This document shows positions 1 to 9,600 of a DNA stretch of 64,000 nucleotides, in pieces. The notes under the pieces are model-generated. The model saw only the letters and a program-made list of their open reading frames with translations. It was not told the DNA's origin and searched no databases. The translations under genes and the position numbers were made by a program. This stretch comes from Pseudocercospora fijiensis CIRAD86. Lineage: Eukaryota > Ascomycota > Dothideomycetes > Mycosphaerellales > Mycosphaerellaceae. Numbering within the stretch: position 1 is the first letter of the stretch; each line of letters opens with the position of its first letter. The stretch covers positions 3,905,041-3,969,040 of the forward strand of contig NW_006921534.1 in assembly GCF_000340215.1 (NCBI RefSeq), read 5' to 3'.

Positions 1-2
1 TC

Positions 3-1445
3 ACACACGACGATCACATTCCTGGACGAGTATTGCATCGCTACCTGACTGACTTCGCGAAGAAGTTTGGTGTTTTCAGCAGGACGAGATTCAACACTAG
101 AGTCGAGTCTTTAGAGCCTACCCCAGATGGCGGCTGGAAGATTGAGACTACTGCGGGCGAGAAACAGAGCACTGTGTACAGCAAGAAAGTCATCGTCTCT
201 ACCGGTCTGACTTCGCAACCCAATTTTCCACAATACCCTGGAGCAGAGACATTCAATGCACCATACTTCCATGCCAAGGACTTCTGCCGGCGAGGTGACA
301 CGATCAAGTCAGCAAAGAAGGCTGTAGTGGTTGGCGGTGCTAAGTCTGCCATGGATGTGGCGTTCGCATATGCAAACGAGGGTGTAGAGGTTGACATGGT
401 AATCAGACCTTCTGGCAACGGACCGGTCTGGATCTCATATCCGTACGTCATGGGCGGCAAGAGATTAGAGAAGCTCCTTCATGTGCGATGGATGACGTGG
501 TTCTCTCCATGTCCTTGGGGAGGCGAGGATGGCTGGAAATGGCCAAGAAAATTCCTTCATGGCACTGCTGTCGGACGATTCCTGGTGGATAAATTTTGGT
601 CAGGTCTTGGTGGAGAAGTGGTGGCAGCAAACGGCTACGACTCACATCCTGAGCTGCAAAAGCTCAAGCCATGGCAGCCGGCCTTCTGGATTGGCTCTGG
701 GCTCAGCATTCACAACTACGATCGTGACTTCTTTGACATGGTCAAGCGAGGCGAGGTCCGGATACACAATGCCGACGTCGAGCGCCTTACTGATCATACC
801 GTCCATCTCACAGATGGCACAGATCTCGAAGCCGATGTCTTGGTCTGCTCAACTGGCTGGAAGAAGGAGCCATCCGTCAAATTTCTCAACTTCGGCACAG
901 CTGGCATTGGTCTCAAACAAACTCCAACAGAACAAGCCAAGCTGGTCACCCAATACGATGAAGAGATCCTCACTCAATTCCCAAGACTACGAGCTCAGCC
1001 ACCTCTCAACTTCAAGCCCAAGAATGATCCATTCCGCCTTTACAGATTTATGGTCCCTCCAGCACGCATTAACGACCGCAATATCGCTTTCGCCGGTATG
1101 GTCTCCTCCGTCTCAACAGCTATCTGTGCCAGCGTACAGGGTCTCTGGATCTCTGCGTTCCTTGATGGTCGCCTCTCACGACTACCCACTTCCGATGAAG
1201 AGATCACGAGAGAAATCATGACCCACACTCAATGGGGCAAGTGGAGATATCCTAGTGGTTATGGTGCCAGCTTGCCTGATTTTGTCTTCGATGCAATACC
1301 ATATACCGACATGATGGTGAAAGATCTTGGTTTGAATCCGAACAGGAAACAAGGCTGGGCTGATTTGACGGAGCCTTACGGACCACCGGACTACGAGGGC
1401 TTGATTGACGAGTGGACTCAGAGTAAGCCACAGGCGAAAGCATGA
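3..1445 (+). CDS. Flavin-containing monooxygenase-like protein (5' partial)
   Basis: The frame is open to the left edge, and the first apparent start codon is only a TTG, so the gene begins outside the window. About 480 residues are visible. A second Rossmann motif (VVVGGAKSAMDVA) reads as the NADPH-binding site of group B flavoprotein monooxygenases. The VIVSTGL and VLVCSTGW segments match the conserved sites that follow each nucleotide-binding fold. The N-terminal FAD-binding GxGxxG is expected in the missing part. Such enzymes add one oxygen atom to N, S or ketone substrates using FAD and NADPH. The substrate cannot be told. It is convergent with the hydrolase/SnoaL gene downstream. No introns are seen in the visible part. 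Confidence 0.85.
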   Translation, partial: THDDHIPGRVLHRYLTDFAKKFGVFSRTRFNTRVESLEPTPDGGWKIETTAGEKQSTVYSKKVIVSTGLTSQPNFPQYPGAETFNAPYFHAKDFCRRGDTIKSAKKAVVVGGAKSAMDVAFAYANEGVEVDMVIRPSGNGPVWISYPYVMGGKRLEKLLHVRWMTWFSPCPWGGEDGWKWPRKFLHGTAVGRFLVDKFWSGLGGEVVAANGYDSHPELQKLKPWQPAFWIGSGLSIHNYDRDFFDMVKRGEVRIHNADVERLTDHTVHLTDGTDLEADVLVCSTGWKKEPSVKFLNFGTAGIGLKQTPTEQAKLVTQYDEEILTQFPRLRAQPPLNFKPKNDPFRLYRFMVPPARINDRNIAFAGMVSSVSTAICASVQGLWISAFLDGRLSRLPTSDEEITREIMTHTQWGKWRYPSGYGASLPDFVFDAIPYTDMMVKDLGLNPNRKQGWADLTEPYGPPDYEGLIDEWTQSKPQAKA

Positions 1446-1930
1446 AGATAGAAAGTGCATTATGATTTCCTGGCGAGCTCGATTGATTTATTAGTGCTGC
1501 ATGTTATTTAGCGTTTGAAAAGGTAGAGTCTGAAGACGATGGAATTCCTCAAACACTTGTCGACTACTCCTTCCCTTGTGCAAAGATTGACAGTGGTACC
1601 TAGGTATATCAACTCAAAAGGCGATTCGACCGAGGTCGTCCCTGGTGCAATATTCGTAGGGCAACTTCGCTGATCTCAAAGTTATTAGAGTTTTATCAGC
1701 ACGACATTGGCTGTAACCCGGTCAAGGGCCGGTATACCGTGACTGAAAATCTACAAATCAGGCACACGAACATGAATGATGAAAGAGCTGAGACGGCTTT
1801 GACTACTTAATGAACTTCGGCCATCCATCTTAAGCTGCGAAAGCTACAATTTAAATGCTCGCTCGTGTCATATACATATGTAATGATACACCATCCTCGT
1901 ATAAATCCGTCATGTCTCCAGAATCGTGCC
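1446..1930. other. Intergenic, convergent 3' ends
   Basis: This is the 3' flank shared by the monooxygenase and the convergent hydrolase-like gene. I see no coding sequence or RNA gene in it. Confidence 0.6.
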
Positions 1931-3208
1931 CTAAATCTCCTTCGCCTTGAAAACAAACATCTTGTTCGAGTCAACACCATTCTTATCCCTCATCTTCTCA
2001 ACAGTGTCCGTGCCAGCCACAGGCAAGATGACCTCGTATTTCTTGCCTGCAGGCACAGCAGTTCCGTTGACCTGTCCATTCGTCTTCGGTGCATCAACAG
2101 CCAAAGGTAAGGTTTCCGGCAGCAAACCAATTTGTTTCAAAGCCGTGGCTTGATCCCAGCTGATATGCTCGTGATACAATCGATCTCCTCGAATGTTGAC
2201 CACCGCCATCATTGGGATTTCGACTTTGCGGTAGGTAGGTGGCACGCCGGGAAAGAGCCAGTCAGGTGTCTTATCGTGAGTAAATTTGTAAATGAACTCG
2301 TCGACGACCCTGTCGACGCCAACTGTTCGGCTAATGAGTTCGAGCTCGGTATCGTCAGGGTTGGCAAATATGAAGTGGTCTCGGTAGAAGTTTGTCAGAT
2401 TCTTGCGTCCAATGCCACCTGTTAATGTTGGAATGTGGTTGACATAAGGCTCTTCCACCATTGTCGCCATCGTGTTTTCGACGCTTCGATTCTCGAACTC
2501 GTAGTATGTGTGCTCGTCCCAGAGCAGTTCCAGATCAAAGTATGGCCCGTTCATCCTTTGCTTCAAAAAGGTCAGATTGCGAGTATGTGATACAGCCTCG
2601 GTACCATAATGGAAGTCTTTGTAGAATGGTACTGCGAATCGGCCGTTTTCTATCGATGCGTACTCGTAGATCTTGCTATCAGGTGTCGATCTGAGCTTTG
2701 TGTCTGATTTGCCGGTCAAGTGATATATGGTCGGGATCGAGGTTGATGCCGCCAGGCGTGCATGGTGTGAGGCCTCGGCGTAGACCGCAGCAACCACAAT
2801 GCGATCTTTAAGTGTTTCCAGAGCAGAAGCAGATTTCAAGAACAATTCAGGGTCGTAGCAGACGAGGCCAATCGTTTCTTTTGGCTCGCATTCGTCACAT
2901 TCGCTTAATTTCGCGACTGCAGTCTTCAAAGCACTCGAATCGGCATGAGGCCGAATCTCAGCAACGCAGTAGCCTTCTTCCGCCCACTTCATTCGGAGAC
3001 CAGGAATACCATCCTCGATTTCAAGCGGAGTCTCTGAGTCGTTGTAGGGAGCAAGCACGATTAAGCCAGGCCCCGTGCCCTTGCGCGATAGAGGTCGTAC
3101 AATTGTCAAGCCTTCGGCGACTTTCTCGGGCTTCATGGGGGAGATGGGCTGGGGAGGCCCTGATCCATATGCGAATTCTGGCATGTTGTGTTCCGTGAAA
3201 GCGTTCAA
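1931..3208 (-). CDS. Dienelactone hydrolase-like / SnoaL-like two-domain protein
   Basis: A single-exon frame of 425 residues. Residues ~45-195 resemble an alpha/beta hydrolase of the dienelactone hydrolase type (GLIVLAPYND, an EGYCVAEIRP strand, then a GLVCYDP segment at the nucleophile position). The usual GxCxGG elbow is not well kept, so catalysis by this half is doubtful. Residues ~205-370 look like an NTF2/SnoaL fold (ELLWDEHTYYEFENRS, then YVNHIPTLTGG and DRLYHEHISWDQ). This arrangement is known in fungal proteins annotated as carboxymethylenebutenolidase or SnoaL-like. The role is unknown; small-molecule turnover is a guess. A second in-frame Met lies at residue 9 and could be the true start. 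It is divergent from SMC3. Confidence 0.7.
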   Translation of the reverse strand: MNAFTEHNMPEFAYGSGPPQPISPMKPEKVAEGLTIVRPLSRKGTGPGLIVLAPYNDSETPLEIEDGIPGLRMKWAEEGYCVAEIRPHADSSALKTAVAKLSECDECEPKETIGLVCYDPELFLKSASALETLKDRIVVAAVYAEASHHARLAASTSIPTIYHLTGKSDTKLRSTPDSKIYEYASIENGRFAVPFYKDFHYGTEAVSHTRNLTFLKQRMNGPYFDLELLWDEHTYYEFENRSVENTMATMVEEPYVNHIPTLTGGIGRKNLTNFYRDHFIFANPDDTELELISRTVGVDRVVDEFIYKFTHDKTPDWLFPGVPPTYRKVEIPMMAVVNIRGDRLYHEHISWDQATALKQIGLLPETLPLAVDAPKTNGQVNGTAVPAGKKYEVILPVAGTDTVEKMRDKNGVDSNKMFVFKAKEI

Positions 3209-3903
3209 AATTTGGATTCAAGTAAGAGTTGAACAGGCCCTCTTCCTGCTTTAGCATCAAGTCCACACTGATTGCTCCTCCGCAGACTGAAAAGTGATTC
3301 GTGAAGGGTGAGATATCAATGCTTAGGATAGATATCAAACAGTTCCATCCAGCCCGCGTGAGGTCCAGATAAGGCACTGTTCCTTCAAGCAAGGATGCGT
3401 GCAGTGGTGATATCTGGTATGCAGGCGAGCTGGCTTCCAAGCTGACCAAAATCGAAGCGTCAATGGCTCCGGCCAGAGCTGCAAGGTGAGGTTGCCACAA
3501 TTGTGTGCACGAAGGGCCGAGGAAGATTGGGTGCGATAGCCGATGGCGGAGAAGGGGTCGGTAGAGGGTCGATTCACTCGGGTCATGCGTCGGATAATGC
3601 ACCTGCTCGATCAGACGGTTAATAATGTACCTACTTGCAGTCGTACAAAATATAGGCATAGATAAGGCGACAGAAATGAGCCGACTCCGACCCTAGTATC
3701 TTTGTCTCCGAGGAGCCGAACGATCAGGCTGAAGCGAGGCGACGCGACATAGCGAATGATGCGACGCTCGGACGTTCTTTCCGCGGTTCGCGTGCCCGCC
3801 GCGTGAACGCGTCGCAAACACTGCACGTCCCACTCACACTCACACCACATATTATCATTGGAGTCACCACAACGCCGCGCCATAGCAGGCGCTCCAGGCC
3901 AAG
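3209..3903. other. Divergent promoter region of the hydrolase-like gene and SMC3
   Basis: Non-coding spacer of about 0.7 kb between two divergent genes. The SMC3-proximal part is GC-rich, with several CG-containing words around 3770-3815. Frames in it look like chance. No defined operator was recognised. Confidence 0.5.
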
Positions 3904-6900
3904 ATGTACATCAAGCAGATCATCATCCAGGGCTTCAAGTCGTACAAGGACCAGACCGTCATCGAGCCCTTCTCGCCCAAGCACAATGTCATCGTCGGCC
4001 GCAATGGCTCAGGCAAGAGCAACTTCTTCGCTGCCATCCGCTTCGTGCTCAGCGACAAATACACCCAGCTCAGTCGCGAAGATCGCCAAGGCCTGCTGCA
4101 TGAAGGTGCGGGCTCGGCGGTGATGAGCGCGTACGTGGAGATCATCTTCGACAACAGCGATGACCGTTTCCCTACCAACACCCCGGAAGTCGTCCTCCGA
4201 CGCACCATTGGCCAGAAGAAGGACGAGTACAGCTTGAACCGCAAGAACACCACCAAGCAGGAAGTCATGAACATCCTAGAGAGCGCAGGCTTCAGTCGCA
4301 GCAACCCATACTACATCGTCCCGCAAGGCCGTGTCACAGCAATCACAAATATGAAGGACCACGAGCGTCTGAACATGCTCAAGACTGTCGCCGGTACCGA
4401 GGTCTACGAGAGCAGGAGGGCTGAGTCGCAGAAGATTATGGACGAGACGGGCCTGAAGCGTGCCAAGATTGACGACCTGCTCGATGGTATTCGCACCCGT
4501 TTGGGCGAGCTTGAGGAAGAGAAGGAGGAGCTGCGCGCATTCCAGGACAAGGATCGCGAACGCCGGTGCTTGGAGTACACAATTCAGCACAAAGATCAGG
4601 AAGCCCTCGAAGAGCTGATTGCCGAGATCGACGACCGACGCGATGGTGGGGTGGAGCAGAACGAGGAGAATCGCGATGCGCTGAAGCAGGCTGAGCAACA
4701 GCTGGACGACATTGACGCTCAAATTGCCAGTCTTGAGCAGCAAATGCGTCTCCTCTCCCAAGAACAAGCACAATATAAAGAGGAGCGCGTTGAAGCTTCC
4801 AGGACGAAAGCACAGATCGAATCGAACCTGCAGGGTATGCAGGACAATCTTGCAGCCACTCAGCAGGCACAGAAAGAGAGAGCAAATGAGCTGCAAAACG
4901 TGCAAAACGAGATCAAGCAGCGCGAAATGGAAATGGCCCAGCTAATACCGCAGTTCAATGCCAAGCGCGAACAGGAACGAGATCTGAAGCGCCAGATCAA
5001 CGATTTAACGAGCACGATGCAACGCCTCTACGCCAAGCAAGCACGTGTCAGTCAATATCGCACCAAGAAGGAGCGCGACGATTTCCTGAAGAAGCAGATT
5101 TCTGAGATCAATGAGTCTCTCGCAACTCGAAAGGCCATCTCCATGCAAGCGCAAGAGGATATCACCGAGCTGGAGTCGCAGATCTCCCAGCTTGAGACAG
5201 ATATCGCTGAGCTCCGTCATCGCATTGAAAATCGTGGCGACGAGCAGCAGAACATCTCAGCGGAATTACAGGAAATCAAGGATGAGCACGAGCAATTCGT
5301 CGACCAGCGAAAGGAACTCTGGCGTGAAGAGGCCAAGCTTGACTCAGTGATTGCCAATGCTCGACAGGAATACGATAAAGCCGAGCGGTTCCTCAGCCAC
5401 ATGATGGACCAGAACACTGCGCGTGGTCTCGCTTCCGTACGACGAATAGTCCAACGAGAAGGTATCGAAGGCGCGTATGGACCGCTTGGCGAGCTGTTCC
5501 AATGCAAAGACACATACAAGACGGCTGTGGAAGTCACTGCAGGTGCATCTCTGTTCCACTACGTCGTTGACACGGACGAAACGGCGGAGAAGATTATCAA
5601 GACCTTGCAACAGGAGAGAGGTGGACGAATAACATTCACACCGCTCAACAGAATCAAAATTAAGCCTATCGAGGTCCCCAAGGCTAGCGACGCATTGCCG
5701 TTGCTCAGTAAGCTAAGATACGACCAACGCTTCGAGCAGGCTATGCAGCAAGTTTTCGGGAAGACAATCGTCTGTCCGAATCTGCAGGTCGCAGCACAGT
5801 ACGCTCGTAGCCATGCCGTAAGTGCCATCACCCCAGATGGCGATCGCTCGGACAAGAAAGGTGCTTTGACGGGAGGTTTCCACGATACCCGAAGCTCTCG
5901 TATGGATGGCATCAAAAGATTCACCGAAGCCCGCGAGGAGCTTGAGCAAGTCACTAGCCGAAAGGAGGAAATCCGTCACGAATTGCAGAGAATTGACCAA
6001 AAGGTTACCAAAGCCAAGAGCAATCTTCAGAAAATCGAGCAGAAGCGTGTCCAAATAGAAGGAGGATACGGTCCGCTCAGGGAGGAGCTGCGGCGAAAAG
6101 AGTATGAGTTGCAACACCGACGTGATGAGCTCGACCGCAAGATCCAAGCCCGCGAGAATGTCGACAGCCTTTTGAACGATTTGAGCAACCATCTCGATGG
6201 CTACCAATCCGAATTGCAGAGTGACTTTAAGAAAGCCCTTAGCAATCAGGAGGAACGCGAGTTGGAGACTGTCACAGCCCAGTTGCCAGATCTGAAGAAG
6301 CAGTACAATCAAATACACGGCGAAACGGCCACAATGGAGGCTCAGAAGAGAAATCTTGATGATCTTCTTACCGTCAATCTGAAGCCTCGCCTTAACGAAT
6401 TACAGAGTATCGACCTAGATGCCAGTGTCGCTGGAGACGGCAGCAGTAGCGCAAAGGTCAAGGACCTCAAGAGTGATCTCAAGCGCATCGAGAAGCGTCT
6501 GGCGAACATTGATGCCAAGCTCGCCGAGATCGAGGAATCTATGGACAGCGCTGTGGAGCAGCGAGCAACTGCTGAAGCCGCACGAACATCCAAGAAAGCG
6601 GAAGTGGAGAAGCTTGAATCTGCAATCCGCAACCATGCGAGGAGCATCGAGAAAGGCGCCCAAAAGCGACAAGGCTATGCGACCCGTCTTGCGGACGTGC
6701 AGGCACAGATTCGGAACTTGGGTGTGCTGCCCGATGCAGCCTTCACCGCTCAATACACGAAGATGAGCAGTGATACGGCGACGAAGAAGCTTCATAGGGT
6801 GCAAGAGTCCCTCAAGAAATACGGTCATGTCAACAAGAAGGCATTCGAGCAGTACACGCAATTCGAGCGACAGCGGGAGCATCTTGAGCAGCGCCGCAAG

Positions 6901-7521
6901 GAGCTTGACAGCAGTGACTCCAGCATTCGTGATCTGATCGACGTCCTCGATCAGCGCAAGGATGAGGCGATCCAGCGCACGTTCAAGCAGGTCAGCAAGG
7001 AGTTTGCTGACATCTTCGAACGTCTTGTCCCCGCGGGCAAGGGCCGTCTGATCATTCAGCGTCGCAGCGACATGCACGTAAACGGCAATGGCGCTGCTGG
7101 CGATGAGAGTGAAGACGAAGAGCGACGTTCTGGCGTCGATAATTATATCGGCATCGGCATTTCCGTCTCCTTCAACAGTAAGCACGATGAGCAGCAGCGC
7201 ATCCAGCAATTGTCTGGTGGACAGAAGTCTCTGTGCGCGTTGGCACTCGTATTTGCCATTCAAGCTTCGGATCCAGCGCCCTTCTACCTGTTCGACGAGA
7301 TCGATGCCAACCTGGACGCACAGTATCGTACTGCCGTCGCCGAGCTTCTTAAGCAGAGCAGTCAGACAGGACAATTCATCTGCACGACGTTCAGACCAGA
7401 GATGCTGCATGTGGCCGAGAAGTGCTACGGTGTCAGCTATCTTAGCAAGGCCAGTACCATCGACGTTGTCAGTCGAGATCAAGCTCTTAGTTTCGTGGAG
7501 GGCCAGATTTCTGGCAAGTAA
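3904..7521 (+). CDS. SMC3: Cohesin subunit Smc3
   Basis: A 1205-residue intronless frame covering a full SMC protein. Walker A GRNGSGKSN is at residues ~32-40, followed by a long coiled coil. The hinge is near residues 519-670 (GAYGPLGELFQCKDTYKTAV). After the returning coil come the signature LSGGQKS (~1102) and Walker B YLFDEIDANLD (~1125). The GQKKDEY segment places Lys105 and Lys106 at the sites acetylated by Eco1-family enzymes in Smc3, which separates it from other SMCs. It acts in the nucleus with Smc1 and the kleisin to hold sister chromatids and shape loops. Length matches the family. It is the orthologue of Aspergillus SudA by family knowledge. Confidence 0.97.
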   Translation: MYIKQIIIQGFKSYKDQTVIEPFSPKHNVIVGRNGSGKSNFFAAIRFVLSDKYTQLSREDRQGLLHEGAGSAVMSAYVEIIFDNSDDRFPTNTPEVVLRRTIGQKKDEYSLNRKNTTKQEVMNILESAGFSRSNPYYIVPQGRVTAITNMKDHERLNMLKTVAGTEVYESRRAESQKIMDETGLKRAKIDDLLDGIRTRLGELEEEKEELRAFQDKDRERRCLEYTIQHKDQEALEELIAEIDDRRDGGVEQNEENRDALKQAEQQLDDIDAQIASLEQQMRLLSQEQAQYKEERVEASRTKAQIESNLQGMQDNLAATQQAQKERANELQNVQNEIKQREMEMAQLIPQFNAKREQERDLKRQINDLTSTMQRLYAKQARVSQYRTKKERDDFLKKQISEINESLATRKAISMQAQEDITELESQISQLETDIAELRHRIENRGDEQQNISAELQEIKDEHEQFVDQRKELWREEAKLDSVIANARQEYDKAERFLSHMMDQNTARGLASVRRIVQREGIEGAYGPLGELFQCKDTYKTAVEVTAGASLFHYVVDTDETAEKIIKTLQQERGGRITFTPLNRIKIKPIEVPKASDALPLLSKLRYDQRFEQAMQQVFGKTIVCPNLQVAAQYARSHAVSAITPDGDRSDKKGALTGGFHDTRSSRMDGIKRFTEAREELEQVTSRKEEIRHELQRIDQKVTKAKSNLQKIEQKRVQIEGGYGPLREELRRKEYELQHRRDELDRKIQARENVDSLLNDLSNHLDGYQSELQSDFKKALSNQEERELETVTAQLPDLKKQYNQIHGETATMEAQKRNLDDLLTVNLKPRLNELQSIDLDASVAGDGSSSAKVKDLKSDLKRIEKRLANIDAKLAEIEESMDSAVEQRATAEAARTSKKAEVEKLESAIRNHARSIEKGAQKRQGYATRLADVQAQIRNLGVLPDAAFTAQYTKMSSDTATKKLHRVQESLKKYGHVNKKAFEQYTQFERQREHLEQRRKELDSSDSSIRDLIDVLDQRKDEAIQRTFKQVSKEFADIFERLVPAGKGRLIIQRRSDMHVNGNGAAGDESEDEERRSGVDNYIGIGISVSFNSKHDEQQRIQQLSGGQKSLCALALVFAIQASDPAPFYLFDEIDANLDAQYRTAVAELLKQSSQTGQFICTTFRPEMLHVAEKCYGVSYLSKASTIDVVSRDQALSFVEGQISGK

Positions 7522-8000
7522 AATGAGGAGGAAGAAGACGATACCCAATGATCATTGCTCTTTGAAGCCCATATGAATGTCGATGCATACCAGTGCATTC
7601 GAAGAAGATCACGTTTGCTAGATACCGAACGACCATGTAGAATATCGAATGGCAAGTTATATGAACCACATCCGCAATATCTCCATCCGAGGGCCTCAAG
7701 TGACGTCTCGGACGAAGGGAGGCACGGAGAGGTTCAGCATTAAATCGCATCAAGATCTGTGGACATTCCAAGCACGCCAATCATTCTTGGCTCTCAATGA
7801 GCAGAGGCTTGTACTTACGTCGTCGAATCTTGATCAATGCTTGGTCTGATTCTGCGCTCCGCTGAAGGTACTCTGACCGTGCAAATTCTTGGTCAATTTC
7901 GGAAGTTCAGTCGGGATTGCCATTGAGGCAAGGACGATTGCTTTTGCGTTTCTGAGCCGTAGCTGTATCGCCATGCTCAATATGAATGAACATTCTCTTT
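7522..8000. other. Intergenic, convergent 3' ends
   Basis: This stretch separates the ends of SMC3 and the convergent F-box-like gene. Only short chance frames are present. Nothing recognised. Confidence 0.5.
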
Positions 8001-8849
8001 CTAGTAATATGGCAACCTTGACCTTGGGTCTGGATTCCATTCCTCATTTTCCATGCTTACTCTCAGCTCTTCCACCAATGGCAAAATTTCCTGCATGTAC
8101 GCCTCCTCATCCATGATCCTCTTGGCCGGCTGCGCTTCCAAGTTGAAGGCTTGGGCGACTCCATCGTAACTCCACGTCCACCACGTCTCCTCAGGATTCG
8201 CGGGAATCTTATCGTATCTTTCCAAATGATCGATCTTGAGCATCAGTCCTATCAAACGATTATACCATGTCTTGAAACTGCCTTTTACCAACGCGACGTT
8301 GCGAACGAATGTGAACTTCTTGACGTTGGTGAGGGAGCGGAGGAGATTGACGATTTCGGCTGTGAAGTCGAAGAGGTAATGCCAGTTGCTCGACCTTCGA
8401 AGTACGATTGTGAGGTTATCCAGGCTCAAATTCTTGATCCCGAAAGGGTGTTGGCCCCAGTCATGAAGTTGTGTGAAATGTCTTGCGTCGGCGACGAATG
8501 CGATCGATCGGATGGCTTCAATTTGCTTCGGATGGAGAATGGAGATTCGTTCGGGAATTTTGAAGAAGAGATTCGATACGATAAAGTTCGCGCGAGTGAG
8601 GGCGAGAAGACTGCTATCTTGATAGAACTGCTTGCACACGAGAAGAGGTGCGAGGAGGCTGCTGGCGCTGTAGTCCTCGTTGTGGAAGATGCCTCCCAGC
8701 AGTCCCTGTCCTAGGAAGCCTTTGGCTTGAAAATTGGAATCGAAGACGTGCTCTAGGATAGCTGATCTGATCTCGGCAGGGAGTGTGAAGAAGGTCACTT
8801 GCTGATCAGGCCTCGCAGATTGATTCATTGTTGTTGTTCCTTTGAACAT
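8001..8849 (-). CDS. F-box-like fungal protein
   Basis: A 282-residue single-exon protein. The N-terminal segment TFFTLPAEIRSAILEHVF resembles the F-box or 2EXR helix pair common in large families of small fungal proteins of unknown target. A following helix (LLAPLLVCKQFYQDSSLLAL) fits the LxxVCKxFYxExxxL pattern of these families. The rest is alpha/beta with no catalytic motif. A role as an SCF ubiquitin-ligase adaptor is possible but is only family inference. A second Met at residue 8 may be the true start. No introns, signal peptide or membrane segment. Confidence 0.65.
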   Translation of the reverse strand: MFKGTTTMNQSARPDQQVTFFTLPAEIRSAILEHVFDSNFQAKGFLGQGLLGGIFHNEDYSASSLLAPLLVCKQFYQDSSLLALTRANFIVSNLFFKIPERISILHPKQIEAIRSIAFVADARHFTQLHDWGQHPFGIKNLSLDNLTIVLRRSSNWHYLFDFTAEIVNLLRSLTNVKKFTFVRNVALVKGSFKTWYNRLIGLMLKIDHLERYDKIPANPEETWWTWSYDGVAQAFNLEAQPAKRIMDEEAYMQEILPLVEELRVSMENEEWNPDPRSRLPYY

Positions 8850-9189
8850 TCCTTCTCCGAGCTCTGGAGTACGGACAGGACTGGCCTTCGTGCTGCGTGG
8901 AGAGAGCTAAGCGGGCGGCGTATCGTCGTACCTCCTCCACAACTACCCTTCCAGGCCGTGAGGGGGCCCATCGGAGGATATGTATAGGCTTAGCATGTGA
9001 AAGCGCCATTGAGAATTTCCGGGACCGCATTTTAGAAAAACCCGCTCGGACGGGGTGTGCCTGTGTTTAGAATAAGCTTCCCTCTTATCTGATCATCTTG
9101 CATAGTGGGGTCTGGCCCGGGCCCGTCGCGTCTACTGTATTCTACATCACACTGCCTGGTCAGTAAATCTTCGCGGACGAATAGTCTAT
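8850..9189. other. Intergenic upstream of the F-box-like gene
   Basis: Promoter side of the F-box-like gene and 5' flank of the decayed YdeI-type gene. No feature recognised. Confidence 0.4.
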
Positions 9190-9192
9190 ACA

Positions 9193-9585
9193 AACCTGTG
9201 GAGACAGCGGTTGCTGAAGGAGCATGCAGCGTCGGGCGGTGTAACCAACCTGACATGGCAGCAAGCCATCGAGGAAGCAATGTGCTTTGGCTGGACAGAT
9301 GGACAGGGACGAAAGCTGAACGAGGCTACTTAATGGGCCGCCGCGTATGCTGGCTCTGCCGAAGCTCAAGCTCCAGAGGATTTTCTGGCTGAGCTTGCGA
9401 AGGTGCCTTCTGCTCAGTGCTCAGGCTGCGTGGGACGCTTTGAACAAGCAGAATCGCTATGCCATATACTTCCGCCTTACTGCCTTGAAAACTCCCGCTG
9501 GGAGGCGGAAGCGCATTGCGGCTTTTGTCGATATTCTGGCGAGAGGCGATATGCCACTGCCGCAGAAGAAGGTGCCTCCAAGAGT
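9193..9585 (+). pseudogene. Decayed YdeI/OmpD-associated-like gene
   Basis: One frame reads TNLTWQQAIEEAMCFGWTDGQ, matching the family consensus around CFGWIDG. An in-frame TAA at 9331 follows at once. The same frame then resumes with WAAAYAGSAEAQAPEDFLAEL, as in the family's C-terminal half. At 9411-9424 the 7-mer TGCTCAG occurs twice in tandem. The family match continues after it one frame over (AAWDALNKQNRYAIYFRL, then a basic segment to LARGDMPLPQKK). The central stretch between the two halves is missing and the N-terminus is poor. At least a stop, a tandem duplication and an internal deletion are therefore visible. Living relatives are small soluble proteins found in bacteria and fungi; their function is poorly known. 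Confidence 0.72.
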
Positions 9586-9600
9586 TATATGCTCAGCGTA

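Noticed and set aside
3021..3659. A 212-codon frame on the minus strand upstream of SMC3
   Set aside because: It overlaps the hydrolase-like gene in another frame, shows no domain and has poor amino-acid composition. It is a shadow frame.
6415..7548. A 377-codon antisense frame under SMC3
   Set aside because: It is the mirror of the conserved SMC3 ATPase end; Leu-rich composition comes from antisense codons. No homologous motif.
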